Assembly: GCF_002300555.2 (NCBI RefSeq)
Contig: NZ_NTHN02000001.1
Coordinates: forward strand, 124,001 to 188,000
Direction: 5' to 3'
Source of the DNA: Alloyangia mangrovi
Lineage (GTDB): Bacteria; Pseudomonadota; Alphaproteobacteria; Rhodobacterales; Rhodobacteraceae
Length of the DNA stretch: 64,000 nucleotides
In this document: positions 1 to 8,603 of the stretch, piece after piece
Position numbering within the stretch: position 1 is the first letter of the stretch
Layout of the letters: each line of letters starts with the position of its first letter
The notes under the pieces: generated by a model
Databases searched by the model: none
The model's input: the letters and a program-made list of their open reading frames with translations, nothing else
Told to the model about the DNA's origin: nothing
Program-made: the position numbers and the translations under genes

Positions 1-1296
1 GCCGAGGAAATCGATGCCACCGGTCTGCTGCTGCTGCCGGGCGGCATCGATGCCCATGTCCATCTGGCCCAGGAGCAGGGCGATGGCACCGTCATGGCCG
101 ATGACTTCGACTCGGGCACGCGTTCTGCGGTAGCCGGCGGCAACACCACCGTTCTGCCCTTCGCGCTGCAGCGGCGCGGGCAGTCGCTGCGCCAGGCAGT
201 CGCGGACTACCACGCACTGGCCGAGGGGAACTGCTGGTGCGACGTGTCCTTCCACATGATCATCACCGACCCCACACCCCAGGTGCTCGGGCAGGAGCTG
301 CCCGCGCTGGTGCGTGAGGGCTACACCTCCTTCAAGGTCTTCATGACCTATGACGACATGGTCCTGAACGACGCCGAGCTGCTCGAGGTCTTCGACGTCG
401 CCCGGCGCGAGGGAGCGCTGGTGATGGTCCACGCCGAGGGCCACGATGCGATCAAGTTCATGACCCGCAAGCTTGAGGAGAGCGGCCGCACCGCGCCTTA
501 TTTCCACGCCGAGGCCCATGCCCATATCGCCGAGCGCGAGGCCACGCACCGCGCCATCAGCCATGCCGAACTGGTCGACGTGCCGGTGGTGATCGTGCAT
601 GTCTCGGGCCGCGATCCGATGGAGCAGATCCAATGGGCCAAGCGTCGCGGGCTCAACGTCTTTGCCGAGACCTGCCCGCAGTACATCGCGCTGACCAAGG
701 AGGACCTCAAGGGCCTGAACATGGACTTCGAGGGTGCGAAATACGTTTGCTCGCCGCCGCCGCGGGATCGCGACAGCCAGGAGGCGATCTGGCAGGGGCT
801 GCGGGATGGCACCTTCGATCTCTTCTCCTCTGATCATTGCCCGTTCTACTTCGATGGCGAAGGCGGGACGGGAAAGGACAATCCGCGCGCCCGCACGTCC
901 TTTAAATGGGTGCCAAACGGTATCCCGGGTGTCGAGACGCGGCTGCCGATCCTCTATTCCGAGGGCGTCTCGAAGGGCCGGATCAGTCTCGAGCGCTTCG
1001 TTGCCCTGACCTCCAGCAACCCGGCCAAACTCTACGGCATGTACCCGCGGAAAGGCGCCCTGGTGATCGGGGCGGATGCCGACATCACGCTCTGGGATCC
1101 CGAGCGCCGCGCCGTGGTCCGTCAGGAAGACATGCACCATGGCGCGGATTACACGCCCTACGAAGGCATGGAGATCACCGGATGGCCGGTGCGCACCATC
1201 CTGCGCGGGCGCACGGTCTACGCGGCGTCGGAGGGCGTCACGCAGGAGGCTCAAGGTCAGTACCTCGCGCGTGAGAAATCCCCGCAACGTCTTTGA
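1..1296 (+). CDS. hydA: Dihydropyrimidinase / D-hydantoinase (5' partial)
   Basis: The frame is open from base 1, so the start lies outside the window. The product is a cyclic amidohydrolase that hydrolyses dihydropyrimidines or hydantoins to N-carbamoyl amino acids in pyrimidine catabolism. Visible metal-site residues of the family are the HVH pair in GGIDAHVH (about nt 55-63), the lysine expected to be carboxylated in YTSFKVF, the histidines in VHAEGHD and VHVSGRD, and the aspartate in SSDHCPF. At least 431 residues are present against a usual 470-490, so only the N-terminal strands are missing. The gene is convergent with the DUF2147 gene. Substrate range (dihydrouracil versus hydantoins) cannot be read from this part. 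Confidence 0.9.
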   Translation, partial: AEEIDATGLLLLPGGIDAHVHLAQEQGDGTVMADDFDSGTRSAVAGGNTTVLPFALQRRGQSLRQAVADYHALAEGNCWCDVSFHMIITDPTPQVLGQELPALVREGYTSFKVFMTYDDMVLNDAELLEVFDVARREGALVMVHAEGHDAIKFMTRKLEESGRTAPYFHAEAHAHIAEREATHRAISHAELVDVPVVIVHVSGRDPMEQIQWAKRRGLNVFAETCPQYIALTKEDLKGLNMDFEGAKYVCSPPPRDRDSQEAIWQGLRDGTFDLFSSDHCPFYFDGEGGTGKDNPRARTSFKWVPNGIPGVETRLPILYSEGVSKGRISLERFVALTSSNPAKLYGMYPRKGALVIGADADITLWDPERRAVVRQEDMHHGADYTPYEGMEITGWPVRTILRGRTVYAASEGVTQEAQGQYLAREKSPQRL

Positions 1297-1334
1297 ACAG
1301 GCGTGGTCCAGCCTCCCGGATAGGGCAACATTGT

Positions 1335-1364
1335 CACGGGCGCCCTGCAAGTGGGGCGCCCGTG
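1335..1364. terminator. Palindromic terminator-like hairpin between convergent genes
   Basis: Perfect 11-bp arms CACGGGCGCCC and GGGCGCCCGTG are separated by an 8-nt loop. The hairpin lies between the stop codons of the convergent dihydropyrimidinase and DUF2147 genes, so it can serve both strands. The T-tract on the plus strand is short (CCTTTGG), so termination strength is uncertain. Confidence 0.6.
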
Positions 1365-1389
1365 AGGCCTTTGGTCCCAGGCGAGCTTG

Positions 1390-1785
1390 CTATTGAACGC
1401 GGGTCCAGATCTGCCCGCGGCAGAACCCCAGGACGCAGCCATAGACCTCAAGCCGGTCTCCGGTGAGCTCCATCCTGGAGGAGTACGTCTTGTCGCGGTC
1501 GGGCGCCCAGATTCGACCTGCCTCGTATTTCCCCGCGCCCTTGGGCTGCATGTCCCAGACGATCTGCCGCCCGACCGACGCCGATGGGATCGCCCCGCCC
1601 CTCGCATCGAAGGCGCGGCTCAGTGTGCCGCAGACCTTGCCTCCGCAGGGCGCCATGGTCACGAAGCCGAAATGGCCGTCATCACCAGGCTGGGTCCGCC
1701 AGGTCCCTAGGACCGGATCGGCGGCGAGGGCGGGTGCGGCTGCCAGGATCAGCAGGCTGGCGAGCCGTGCGAGGCGGGTCATCAT
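1390..1785 (-). CDS. DUF2147 family secreted protein
   Basis: A small exported protein of about 131 residues. It has an N-terminal signal peptide (charged MMTRLAR, hydrophobic core, cleavage near APALAAD), then a domain beginning DPVLGTWRTQPGDDGH with paired cysteines (PCGGKVCG and YGCVLGFCRGQ) typical of DUF2147. I chose the ATG at 1785 because GGGGAA lies just upstream and the signal peptide begins correctly there; an in-frame start 27 bp upstream would put a charged extension before it. Function is unknown; DUF2147 proteins are periplasmic beta-rich proteins. It sits at the end of the minus-strand fatty-acid gene run but need not belong to that pathway. Confidence 0.75.
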   Translation of the reverse strand: MMTRLARLASLLILAAAPALAADPVLGTWRTQPGDDGHFGFVTMAPCGGKVCGTLSRAFDARGGAIPSASVGRQIVWDMQPKGAGKYEAGRIWAPDRDKTYSSRMELTGDRLEVYGCVLGFCRGQIWTRVQ

Positions 1786-1818
1786 GGGCTTTCCCCTTAG
1801 AACACGGATCAAGAGCGG

Positions 1819-2646
1819 TCAGCTTTCGGAGACGAAGAGGTCTGTCAGCAGCGGCTCGGTGGGATCGACCGCATAGTGCGAGAAATCCTCGACTCCCGTT
1901 TCGCGCAGCACGTCCTCGTCGATGAAAAAATTGCCGGTGCAACTCTTGGCGGGGCGGGTCAGGATGGCGTGGGCTGCGTCGGCGACGATTTGCGGCGTCC
2001 GGCAGTTCTTCGGCTGGACCGCGCCGCCCAGCATGGCAAGCGCGGCGGTGTCGATCACCGTGCGGGGCCAGAGCGCGTTGGCGGCGATGCCAAGCGGGCG
2101 GAACTCCTCGGACCAGCCGAGCACGCAGAGGCTCATCCCCATCTTCGAGATCGTGTAGGCCACATGCGGCCCGTACCATCTGGGGTCGAGCGATGGCGGC
2201 GGCGAGAGCGTCAGCACATGCGGGTTCGCCGCCCGCTTCAGCGCCGGCAGGCAGGCGCGGGTGACAGCGAAGGTACCGCGCGTGTTGACCTGCATCATCA
2301 GGTCGAAGCGCTTCATCTCGGTGTCGGGGGTCGGCGTCAGCGAGATCGCGCTGGCGTTGTTGACCACGATGTCGATGCCGCCGAAATGCGCCTCGGCCTT
2401 GCGCACCGCCTCGGCCACCGCGGCGTCGTCGCGGATGTCGAGCATGAGGGGCAGGGCGCGCCCACCCTGCGCCTCGACCTCGGTCGCGGCGTCCTCGATG
2501 GTGCCGGGCAGGCGGGGATGCGGGGTGACGGTCTTGGCCGCCAGCACCACGTTGGCGCCGTCCCGCGCGGCGCGCAGCGCGATGGCCCGCCCGATGCCGC
2601 GGCTGCCGCCGCTGATGAAGAGTGTCTTGCCGGCAAGATCGCCCAT
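1819..2646 (-). CDS. SDR family oxidoreductase (HSDL2-like)
   Basis: A 275-residue short-chain dehydrogenase/reductase. The cofactor motif GGSRGIG is at residues 13-19, NNAS at 96-99, and the catalytic tyrosine and lysine are Y164 and K168 (YTISK), with S148 as candidate catalytic serine. The insert after the second strand (TPHPRLPGTIEDAATEVEAQGG) resembles the hydroxysteroid-dehydrogenase-like 2 subgroup, often found beside beta-oxidation genes. It follows fadE on the same strand with a 71-bp gap and is probably the last pathway gene of the locus. The substrate is not predictable; a hydroxyacyl-CoA or related lipid is an inference from context. Confidence 0.85.
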   Translation of the reverse strand: MGDLAGKTLFISGGSRGIGRAIALRAARDGANVVLAAKTVTPHPRLPGTIEDAATEVEAQGGRALPLMLDIRDDAAVAEAVRKAEAHFGGIDIVVNNASAISLTPTPDTEMKRFDLMMQVNTRGTFAVTRACLPALKRAANPHVLTLSPPPSLDPRWYGPHVAYTISKMGMSLCVLGWSEEFRPLGIAANALWPRTVIDTAALAMLGGAVQPKNCRTPQIVADAAHAILTRPAKSCTGNFFIDEDVLRETGVEDFSHYAVDPTEPLLTDLFVSES

Positions 2647-2717
2647 TTCGTCCGTTCCTTTCCTGTCCTTTCCTGTCCTGTGCCGCCGCCAGGGCCCGCG
2701 CCCCGGCGGCGGCGGGT

Positions 2718-4508
2718 TCAGAACGCTGCCTCGTCGAGCGCCATGACGGTCTGGCCGCCCGCCATGATCTGCGACAGCAGCGTGCCGGTCTGTGGCAACA
2801 TCTTCTCCATGAAGAACCGCGCCGTAACCTGCTTGGCGGCATAGTAGCCGTCCGCATCGCCGGTCTCGCGGCTCTTGGCCATGGCGGTCTCGGCCATGCG
2901 CGCCCAGAGATACCCCAAGGCAGTCAGCCCGAAGAGGCGCAGGTAATCCGTCGCCGCGGCGCCCGCCTCGTCGGGGTTGGCAAGCCCCCTCTGGGCGATG
3001 GTGGCCGAGGCCGTCTGCAGCCGGCCGAAGGCCTTGGCGAGCGGGCCGATGTAGGGCGACATCTGGGGAACCTCGGCCTGCGCCGCTATGTACTCCGAGA
3101 CCGGGTGGAAGAACCGCCGCAGGTAGCGCCCGCCGTTGGCGCCCAGCTTGCGGCCCACGAGATCGAGCGCCTGGATGCCGTTCGTGCCCTCGTAGACCTG
3201 CGTGATGCGCGCGTCGCGGACGTATTGCTCCATGCCGTGCTCGCGGATGTAGCCGTGTCCGCCCAGCACCTGCATCCCGAGGTTGGCGTTCTCGAAGCCG
3301 AGGTCGGTGAAGAGCGCCTTCACGATCGGGGTCATCAGCGCGACGAAATCCTCGGACGCCTTGCGCACTTCGGGCTCGGGGTGGTGGGTCTGCTTATCGA
3401 GCTCCTTGGCCACCCAGACCGCCATCGCCCGGCAGCCCTCGGTTGCGGCCCGTTGCAGGAGCAACATCCGCCGTACGTCGGGGTGCACGATGATCGGGTC
3501 GGCGGGCTTGTCAGGCGCCTTGGTGCCGGTCAGCGACCGCCCTTGCAGGCGCTCGCGGGCATAGGCGACCGACCCCTGGTAGGCCGCCTCGGCCAGCCCC
3601 AGCCCCTGTCCGCCGACTGCAAGGCGCTCGTTGTTCATCATGGTGAACATCGCCTGCAGCCCCTTGTGCGGCGCTCCGACGAGCCAGCCCTGCGCCTCGT
3701 CGAAGTTCATCACGCAGGTCGAGGAGGCCTTGATCCCCATCTTGTGCTCGATGCTTGAGCACATCACGCCGTTGCGCTCGCCAGGGGCGCCCTCGGCGGT
3801 GGGCAGGAACTTCGGCACGACAAACAGGCTGATCCCGCGCGAGCCCTTGGGCGCATCCGGGAGCCGGGCCAGCACGAGGTGGATGATGTTCTCGGTCAGG
3901 TCGTGCTCGCCGGCCGAGATGAATATCTTGGTGCCGGTGATGCGGTAGCTGCCGTCTTCCTGTGGCAGCGCCTTGCTGCGCAGAAGCCCCAGGTCCGTAC
4001 CGCAATGCGGCTCGGTGAGGCACATGGTGCCCGACCAAGTGCCGTCGACGAGCTTCGGCAGATAGGCCTGCTTCAGCTCGTCCGATCCGTGGCTGTGCAG
4101 CGCGAGGTAGGCGCCGTGCGAAAGACCGGGGTACATGCCGAAGGACAGGTTCGCCGAGCAGATCATCTCGGTCACCAGCACGTCGGCGGCGGCGGGCAGC
4201 CCCTGTCCGCCATATTCCGGGTCGCAGGTGATTGCCGTCCAGCCGCCCTCGCGGAACTGGCGGTAGGCCTCGGGGAAACCCGACGGGGTGCGGACCACGC
4301 CGTTCTCGAGACGGCAGCCCTCCTCGTCGCCGGAGCGGTTGATAGGCTGCAGGACCTCGGCACAGATCTTGCCGGCCTCTTCGAGGATCGGGTCGATCAG
4401 GTCGGGAGTGAACTCCTCGAAGCCGGGCAGCTCCGCCAGATCGTCGCAACCCAGCAGCTCGTGGTAGACAAAGCGCATGTCGCGCAGGGGAGGCGTGTAA
4501 TTGGCCAT
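2718..4508 (-). CDS. fadE: Acyl-CoA dehydrogenase, FadE type (596 aa)
   Basis: FAD enzyme for the first step of beta-oxidation, acyl-CoA to trans-2-enoyl-CoA. The 596-residue length matches the large FadE/DmdC-like class rather than the 380-residue class. Visible motifs are CLTEPHCGTDLG (163-174, flavin and substrate contacts), IEHKMGIKAS (253-262) and VYEGTNGIQ around E440, the expected catalytic base. The last 130 residues form the extra C-terminal helical domain. It lies 39 bp downstream of fadN on the same strand, matching the FadN-FadA-FadE set of Bacillus. A methylmercaptopropionyl-CoA dehydrogenase (DmdC) role is the main alternative, but the neighbours favour fatty acids. Confidence 0.9.
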   Translation of the reverse strand: MANYTPPLRDMRFVYHELLGCDDLAELPGFEEFTPDLIDPILEEAGKICAEVLQPINRSGDEEGCRLENGVVRTPSGFPEAYRQFREGGWTAITCDPEYGGQGLPAAADVLVTEMICSANLSFGMYPGLSHGAYLALHSHGSDELKQAYLPKLVDGTWSGTMCLTEPHCGTDLGLLRSKALPQEDGSYRITGTKIFISAGEHDLTENIIHLVLARLPDAPKGSRGISLFVVPKFLPTAEGAPGERNGVMCSSIEHKMGIKASSTCVMNFDEAQGWLVGAPHKGLQAMFTMMNNERLAVGGQGLGLAEAAYQGSVAYARERLQGRSLTGTKAPDKPADPIIVHPDVRRMLLLQRAATEGCRAMAVWVAKELDKQTHHPEPEVRKASEDFVALMTPIVKALFTDLGFENANLGMQVLGGHGYIREHGMEQYVRDARITQVYEGTNGIQALDLVGRKLGANGGRYLRRFFHPVSEYIAAQAEVPQMSPYIGPLAKAFGRLQTASATIAQRGLANPDEAGAAATDYLRLFGLTALGYLWARMAETAMAKSRETGDADGYYAAKQVTARFFMEKMLPQTGTLLSQIMAGGQTVMALDEAAF

Positions 4509-4547
4509 CGTCGCGATGTCCCTTTCTCTGCGGCCCAGGGCCGGGGT

Positions 4548-6875
4548 TCAGTTCCGAAGCGGCTTGCCGGTCATCAGCATGGACTCGATCCGCTCGAGCG
4601 TGCCGGACCGGCGGACCAGCGTCGTGAAACGCTCCCGCTCGAGCTTCAGCAGCTGGCTGTCGGTGAGCGTCTCGATCGGATCGGTGTCCCCGCCCGACAG
4701 CACCTCGGCCAGCGCGGCGGAGACGACCTCGTCATATGGCGTCGCCTTGCCCAGCTTGCGGAACTGCTGCACTGCCATCTCCATGGCCACGAGGCCCGAC
4801 GGTCCCGGCAGCGTGTAGTCCCGCGCCTCGGGCGGCGCATACCCCTCGACCATGGCGAGCGCCCGGGCCTTGGCATCGGCCAGCAGCCGGGCGCGGTTCA
4901 TGGTGATGCCATCCTCGGGCCGAAGGAACAGCAGCTCCTTGGCCTCGGCAGCGGATTTCGCCACCGTCGCGGTGCTGAGGATCTCGAAGACCTTCGAGGG
5001 CGCCGGCATCGGGCCCTTGGGCAGTCGCCCGAACCGCTGCCAGCGGTGCAACATCTCGGTGCAGCCGCCCCAGCCGGGAATGAGCCCCACACCCACTTCG
5101 ACAAGGCCGATGTAGCTTTCGGCATGGGCCTGCACTGCGCCGCAATGCAGCAGCACCTCGCAGCCGCCACCAAGGGCCATGCCCGAGGGCGCGCCGACCA
5201 CCGGGAAGGGGGCACTGCGCATGTCCTGGAACACCTGCTGGCCGAGGGCCACGAGCCCGTCGATCTGGTCCCAGGCAGCGATATTGGCGGCGAAAAGCGC
5301 GAGGCCGAGGTTGGCGCCGACCGAGAAGTTCGTGCCTTCGTTGTGGATCACCAGCGCCTTGTACTCGGCCAGCACCAGCTTCAGCGTCTTCGCCAGCAGC
5401 GTCAGGATCTGGTCGTCCATCGCGTTCATCTTGGAGGTGAACTCGAAGCACAGAACGCCGTCGCCGATATCCCAGACCGCGGCGGATCCGTTCTTAAGCA
5501 CCGGCTTCGCGCCGCGCTTGATGTCCGCAAGCAGCAGCACGCCGTCGGGGCGGGTCACCGGATGATAGGCACCGTCGAGGCCCAGCTGCTCGAGCCGCCC
5601 GTCCTCGACACGGTAGAAGCTGCGGCCACGGGCGCGCTCGAGGATCGGCGGCACGGTCTGACCCTCCGCCTCCAGCCGATCCGCCAGCCAGTCGGGGCCG
5701 ATCTTGTCCATCAGCGCGAAGGGGCCATCCTTCCAGCCGTAGCCAAGGCACATCGCCTCGTCGATGTCGGCGATGCTGTCGGCGACTTCCCCGGCCAGCC
5801 CGGCGGCATAGCGCAGCGTCGCGCACATGACCTCGGCGGCATAGCGGCCTTCGGCACTGTCATGCGCCATCAGCGCCCGGGGGCTGCGCCCGGCCTCCTC
5901 CATCGCCTCGGACCGTGGTTTCCGGGCGACAGCGTAGTGGCCGCTCGAAAGGTCGACGGCCTCCTTCAGCTTCTGCCCGCCCTCGCGGTTCAGCCGGTAG
6001 AAGCCGCCCTTTCCCTTGCGACCGGTGTAGCCCTCGGCGATCATCCTCTGCACGACCGGCAGCGGGCGGTTGGCGGTATGGAAGGCATCACTCGGCGGCA
6101 GCGCGGCGGCAAGGCTCGCGTTCACATGCGGCATGAGGTCAAGTCCGACCAGGTCGAGCAGGCCAAAGACCCCGGTCTTGGGGATGCCGAAGGGCTTTCC
6201 GATCAGCGCGTCGGCCATTTCGACGCCGATGCCCTGTTCAGCCGCCTCGATCACCGCCGTTTGCAGCCAGTAGATGCCGAGCCGGTTGGCGATGAAGCTC
6301 GGCGTGTCCTTGGCCCGGACCACCGTCTTGCCGAGCCGCCGGTCCGCGAACTCGGTGATGAACTCGGCCGCATCCGCGCGCGTTGCTGCGCCGGTGACCA
6401 GCTCCATCAGCCGCATGTAGCGGGGCGGGTTGAAGAAATGGGTGACGAGGAAATCCTGCGCGAAGCTCTCGGGCAGGCCGTCCACCAACGTCGCAAGCGG
6501 GATCGTCGAGGTGTTGGACGACACGATGCTGCCGGGCTTCCGGGCGGCCTCGATCTTGCGGTAGAGATCCTGCTTGATGTCGAGCCGCTCGATCACCGCT
6601 TCGATGATCCAGTCGGCCTCGGCGAGGCGCGTAAGGTCATCCTCGAGGTTGCCAGCCTCCACCAGACGCGCCGCCTTGCGACCCATGAAGGGGGCGGGGT
6701 CGGCCTTCAACATTCGCGCCACGGCACCCTCGGCCAGCGCGTTGCGGCTCGCCGCGCCCTCGGGCACGATGTCGAGCAGCAGCACCTTGGTCCCGGAGTT
6801 GGCCACATGGGCCGCGATCGCGGCCCCCATGACGCCGGCACCGATGACGGCGACTTTCTCGATATTGGCCATCAT
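4548..6875 (-). CDS. fadN: 3-hydroxyacyl-CoA dehydrogenase / enoyl-CoA hydratase, FadN type
   Basis: A bifunctional beta-oxidation enzyme of 775 residues with the FadN domain order: an N-terminal NAD-binding hydroxyacyl-CoA dehydrogenase (VAVIGAGVMGAAIA near residues 8-21, SSNTSTIP and THFFNP further on), its C-terminal domain, then a crotonase domain at the C-terminus (GMALGGGCEVLL, glutamate in GLVEVGVGLIPGWGG). This is the reverse of FadB/FadJ, where the hydratase comes first. The start at 6875 is chosen because its ATG overlaps the fadA stop as ATGA, implying translational coupling. It acts between FadE and FadA. Confidence 0.9.
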   Translation of the reverse strand: MMANIEKVAVIGAGVMGAAIAAHVANSGTKVLLLDIVPEGAASRNALAEGAVARMLKADPAPFMGRKAARLVEAGNLEDDLTRLAEADWIIEAVIERLDIKQDLYRKIEAARKPGSIVSSNTSTIPLATLVDGLPESFAQDFLVTHFFNPPRYMRLMELVTGAATRADAAEFITEFADRRLGKTVVRAKDTPSFIANRLGIYWLQTAVIEAAEQGIGVEMADALIGKPFGIPKTGVFGLLDLVGLDLMPHVNASLAAALPPSDAFHTANRPLPVVQRMIAEGYTGRKGKGGFYRLNREGGQKLKEAVDLSSGHYAVARKPRSEAMEEAGRSPRALMAHDSAEGRYAAEVMCATLRYAAGLAGEVADSIADIDEAMCLGYGWKDGPFALMDKIGPDWLADRLEAEGQTVPPILERARGRSFYRVEDGRLEQLGLDGAYHPVTRPDGVLLLADIKRGAKPVLKNGSAAVWDIGDGVLCFEFTSKMNAMDDQILTLLAKTLKLVLAEYKALVIHNEGTNFSVGANLGLALFAANIAAWDQIDGLVALGQQVFQDMRSAPFPVVGAPSGMALGGGCEVLLHCGAVQAHAESYIGLVEVGVGLIPGWGGCTEMLHRWQRFGRLPKGPMPAPSKVFEILSTATVAKSAAEAKELLFLRPEDGITMNRARLLADAKARALAMVEGYAPPEARDYTLPGPSGLVAMEMAVQQFRKLGKATPYDEVVSAALAEVLSGGDTDPIETLTDSQLLKLERERFTTLVRRSGTLERIESMLMTGKPLRN

Positions 6876-8008
6876 GCGGCCTCCAGCACGGTGGCGATGC
6901 CCTGACCGCCGCCGATGCACTGCGTGGCCAGCGCGTAGCGGCCGCCCTCGCGCTTCAGCAGGCTGGCCGCCTTGCCGACGATGCGCGCGCCGGTGGCGCC
7001 GAGCGGATGGCCGAGCGCGATGGCGCCGCCGTCGAGGTTGACCCGCGAAGGATCGAGATCGAGATCGCGGATGCAGGCGATGGACTGGCTGGCAAAGGCC
7101 TCGTTGAGCTCGATCACATCGAGATCGGCCGCCGAGATCGCGGCGCGCTCCAGCGCGGCGCGGGTGGCGGCCACCGGGCCGATCCCCATGATGTCGGGCG
7201 CGCAGCCCTTCACCGCCACGGATTTCACGTAGGCCAGCACCGGCAGCCCGGCCTTCTCGGCATAGCCCTCAGAGCAGATGAGCACCGCCGCGCAGCCATC
7301 TGTCAGCGGAGAGGAGGTTCCCGCGGTCACAACGCCCTGCGCATCGAAGGCGGGCTTCAGTTCGGCTAGGCGCTCGAGCGTCGTCTCGGGGCGCAGGCAG
7401 CCGTCGGTGTCCACGACGCCACCCCGCCCGGTGATCGGCACGATCTCGTCGGCGAAGCGGCCCTGCTGCAGCGCCGCCGCGGCCTTTTCCTGCGAGTGCA
7501 GCGCGAATTCTTCCTGCTCGGCGCGGGTGATCTGCCAGCGCCGGGCGACGTTCTCCGCCGTCTCGCCCATGCCCATGTAGGCCTCGGGGTGGGCGCGGGC
7601 GAACTCGGGATGCGGCATCGGGTTGAAGCCCATCATCGGCACCCGGCTCATGTTCTCGACCCCAGCGCAGACAAAGGCGTCTCCCGCCCCCATCGCGATC
7701 GATCCGGCGGCGACATGGACCGAGGTCATCGACGAGCCGCAGAAGCGGTTGATCGTGGCGGCACCCACCGTCTTGGGCAGCCCGCTCATCAGCCCGACCA
7801 GCCGGGCGAGGTTCAGACCCTGCTCACCCTCGGGGAAGGCGCAGCCGAGCAGCAGGTCCTCGATCGCGTCGGGATCGACCCCCGAGCGCTCGACCAGCGC
7901 CCGGATCACCTGGGCGGCCAGATCATCGGGCCGAACCTTGGCCAGCGCGCCCTTGTGGGCCAGGGTGAAAGGCGAGCGCGTGTAGCCCGCGACAACGACA
8001 CGTGTCAT
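6872..8008 (-). CDS. fadA: Acetyl-CoA C-acyltransferase (3-ketoacyl-CoA thiolase)
   Basis: Thiolase of 378 residues that cleaves 3-ketoacyl-CoA to acetyl-CoA and a shortened acyl-CoA. The nucleophile C90 lies in NRFCGSSM, the histidine motif is GHPLGATGAR, and the second cysteine is in CIGGGQG near the C-terminus. NEAFA is also present. The stop overlaps the fadN start by 4 bp. It is downstream of the MerR gene on the same strand, with a 64-bp gap. Biosynthetic acetoacetyl-CoA thiolase is the alternative, but the FadN/FadE neighbours indicate a degradative role. Confidence 0.92.
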   Translation of the reverse strand: MTRVVVAGYTRSPFTLAHKGALAKVRPDDLAAQVIRALVERSGVDPDAIEDLLLGCAFPEGEQGLNLARLVGLMSGLPKTVGAATINRFCGSSMTSVHVAAGSIAMGAGDAFVCAGVENMSRVPMMGFNPMPHPEFARAHPEAYMGMGETAENVARRWQITRAEQEEFALHSQEKAAAALQQGRFADEIVPITGRGGVVDTDGCLRPETTLERLAELKPAFDAQGVVTAGTSSPLTDGCAAVLICSEGYAEKAGLPVLAYVKSVAVKGCAPDIMGIGPVAATRAALERAAISAADLDVIELNEAFASQSIACIRDLDLDPSRVNLDGGAIALGHPLGATGARIVGKAASLLKREGGRYALATQCIGGGQGIATVLEAA

Positions 8009-8072
8009 CGGTAACTCTCCGGAGTTGCATGGGGGATGTGTTGAGACGGAACCCTGCGGGGTCCGGCCGGGA

Positions 8073-8483
8073 TCAGGTCTTCCGCGCCGTGGTGGCGGCG
8101 GCGGTCTTTTCGTGGCGCTCCAGCGCGTCCAGCGACATCTGCTCGATCTCGCGCAGCTCGCCGAGCGTCACGCGCAGCGTCTCGAGCTGTTCGTCCAGTT
8201 CCTGGATGCGGTGACGGACCTTGCCCAGCAAGGCATCGATCTGCTCGCGCTGCGTCGGATCGGCATCGTAGAGATCGAGGTATTCCCGGATGTCCTTGAG
8301 GGTGAAACCCAGACGCTTCCCGCGCAGGATCAGGATCAGCCGACCGCGATCCCGGGCGGTGTAGATCCGGTTGGTGCCGACCCTTTGCGGCAGCAGCAAC
8401 CCCTGCTCCTCGTAGAAGCGGATGGTGCGCGGCGTCACGCCAAGCTCCTTCGATAGGTCCGAGATCGAGAAAAGCTTGTCCAT
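8073..8483 (-). CDS. MerR family transcriptional regulator (LiuR-like)
   Basis: A 136-residue one-domain regulator. The winged helix-turn-helix occupies residues 1-70 (FSISDLSKELGVTPRTIRFY, GTNRIYTARDRGRL), followed by a long C-terminal dimerisation helix (HRIQELDEQLETLRVTLGEL). There is no metal-binding cysteine cluster, so it is not a metal sensor. I chose the ATG at 8483 because the conserved N-terminus begins there; an extension to 8552 adds unlike sequence. It sits inside the fad gene run between fadD and fadA. MerR regulators of this kind (LiuR type) control acyl-CoA degradation genes, so it probably regulates this locus, perhaps through the palindrome upstream of fadL. Confidence 0.85.
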   Translation of the reverse strand: MDKLFSISDLSKELGVTPRTIRFYEEQGLLLPQRVGTNRIYTARDRGRLILILRGKRLGFTLKDIREYLDLYDADPTQREQIDALLGKVRHRIQELDEQLETLRVTLGELREIEQMSLDALERHEKTAAATTARKT

Positions 8484-8603
8484 AAGAGGCCTGTCGCAAC
8501 AAAGGGTTGTCCGGTCGCGCCGGTCGCAACCCGCGTTGGTTTGTACCACCACGCTCCGGGCGATGAACAGACCCTTCCGGTCGCGTGATGACGCTGACGT
8601 GGA

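Noticed and set aside
2622-6905. Very long plus-strand open frames opposite the fad genes (up to about 1000 codons)
   Set aside because: They are antisense shadows of fadE and fadN caused by high GC and codon bias; their translations are low in recognisable domains, while the minus-strand frames carry full catalytic motifs.
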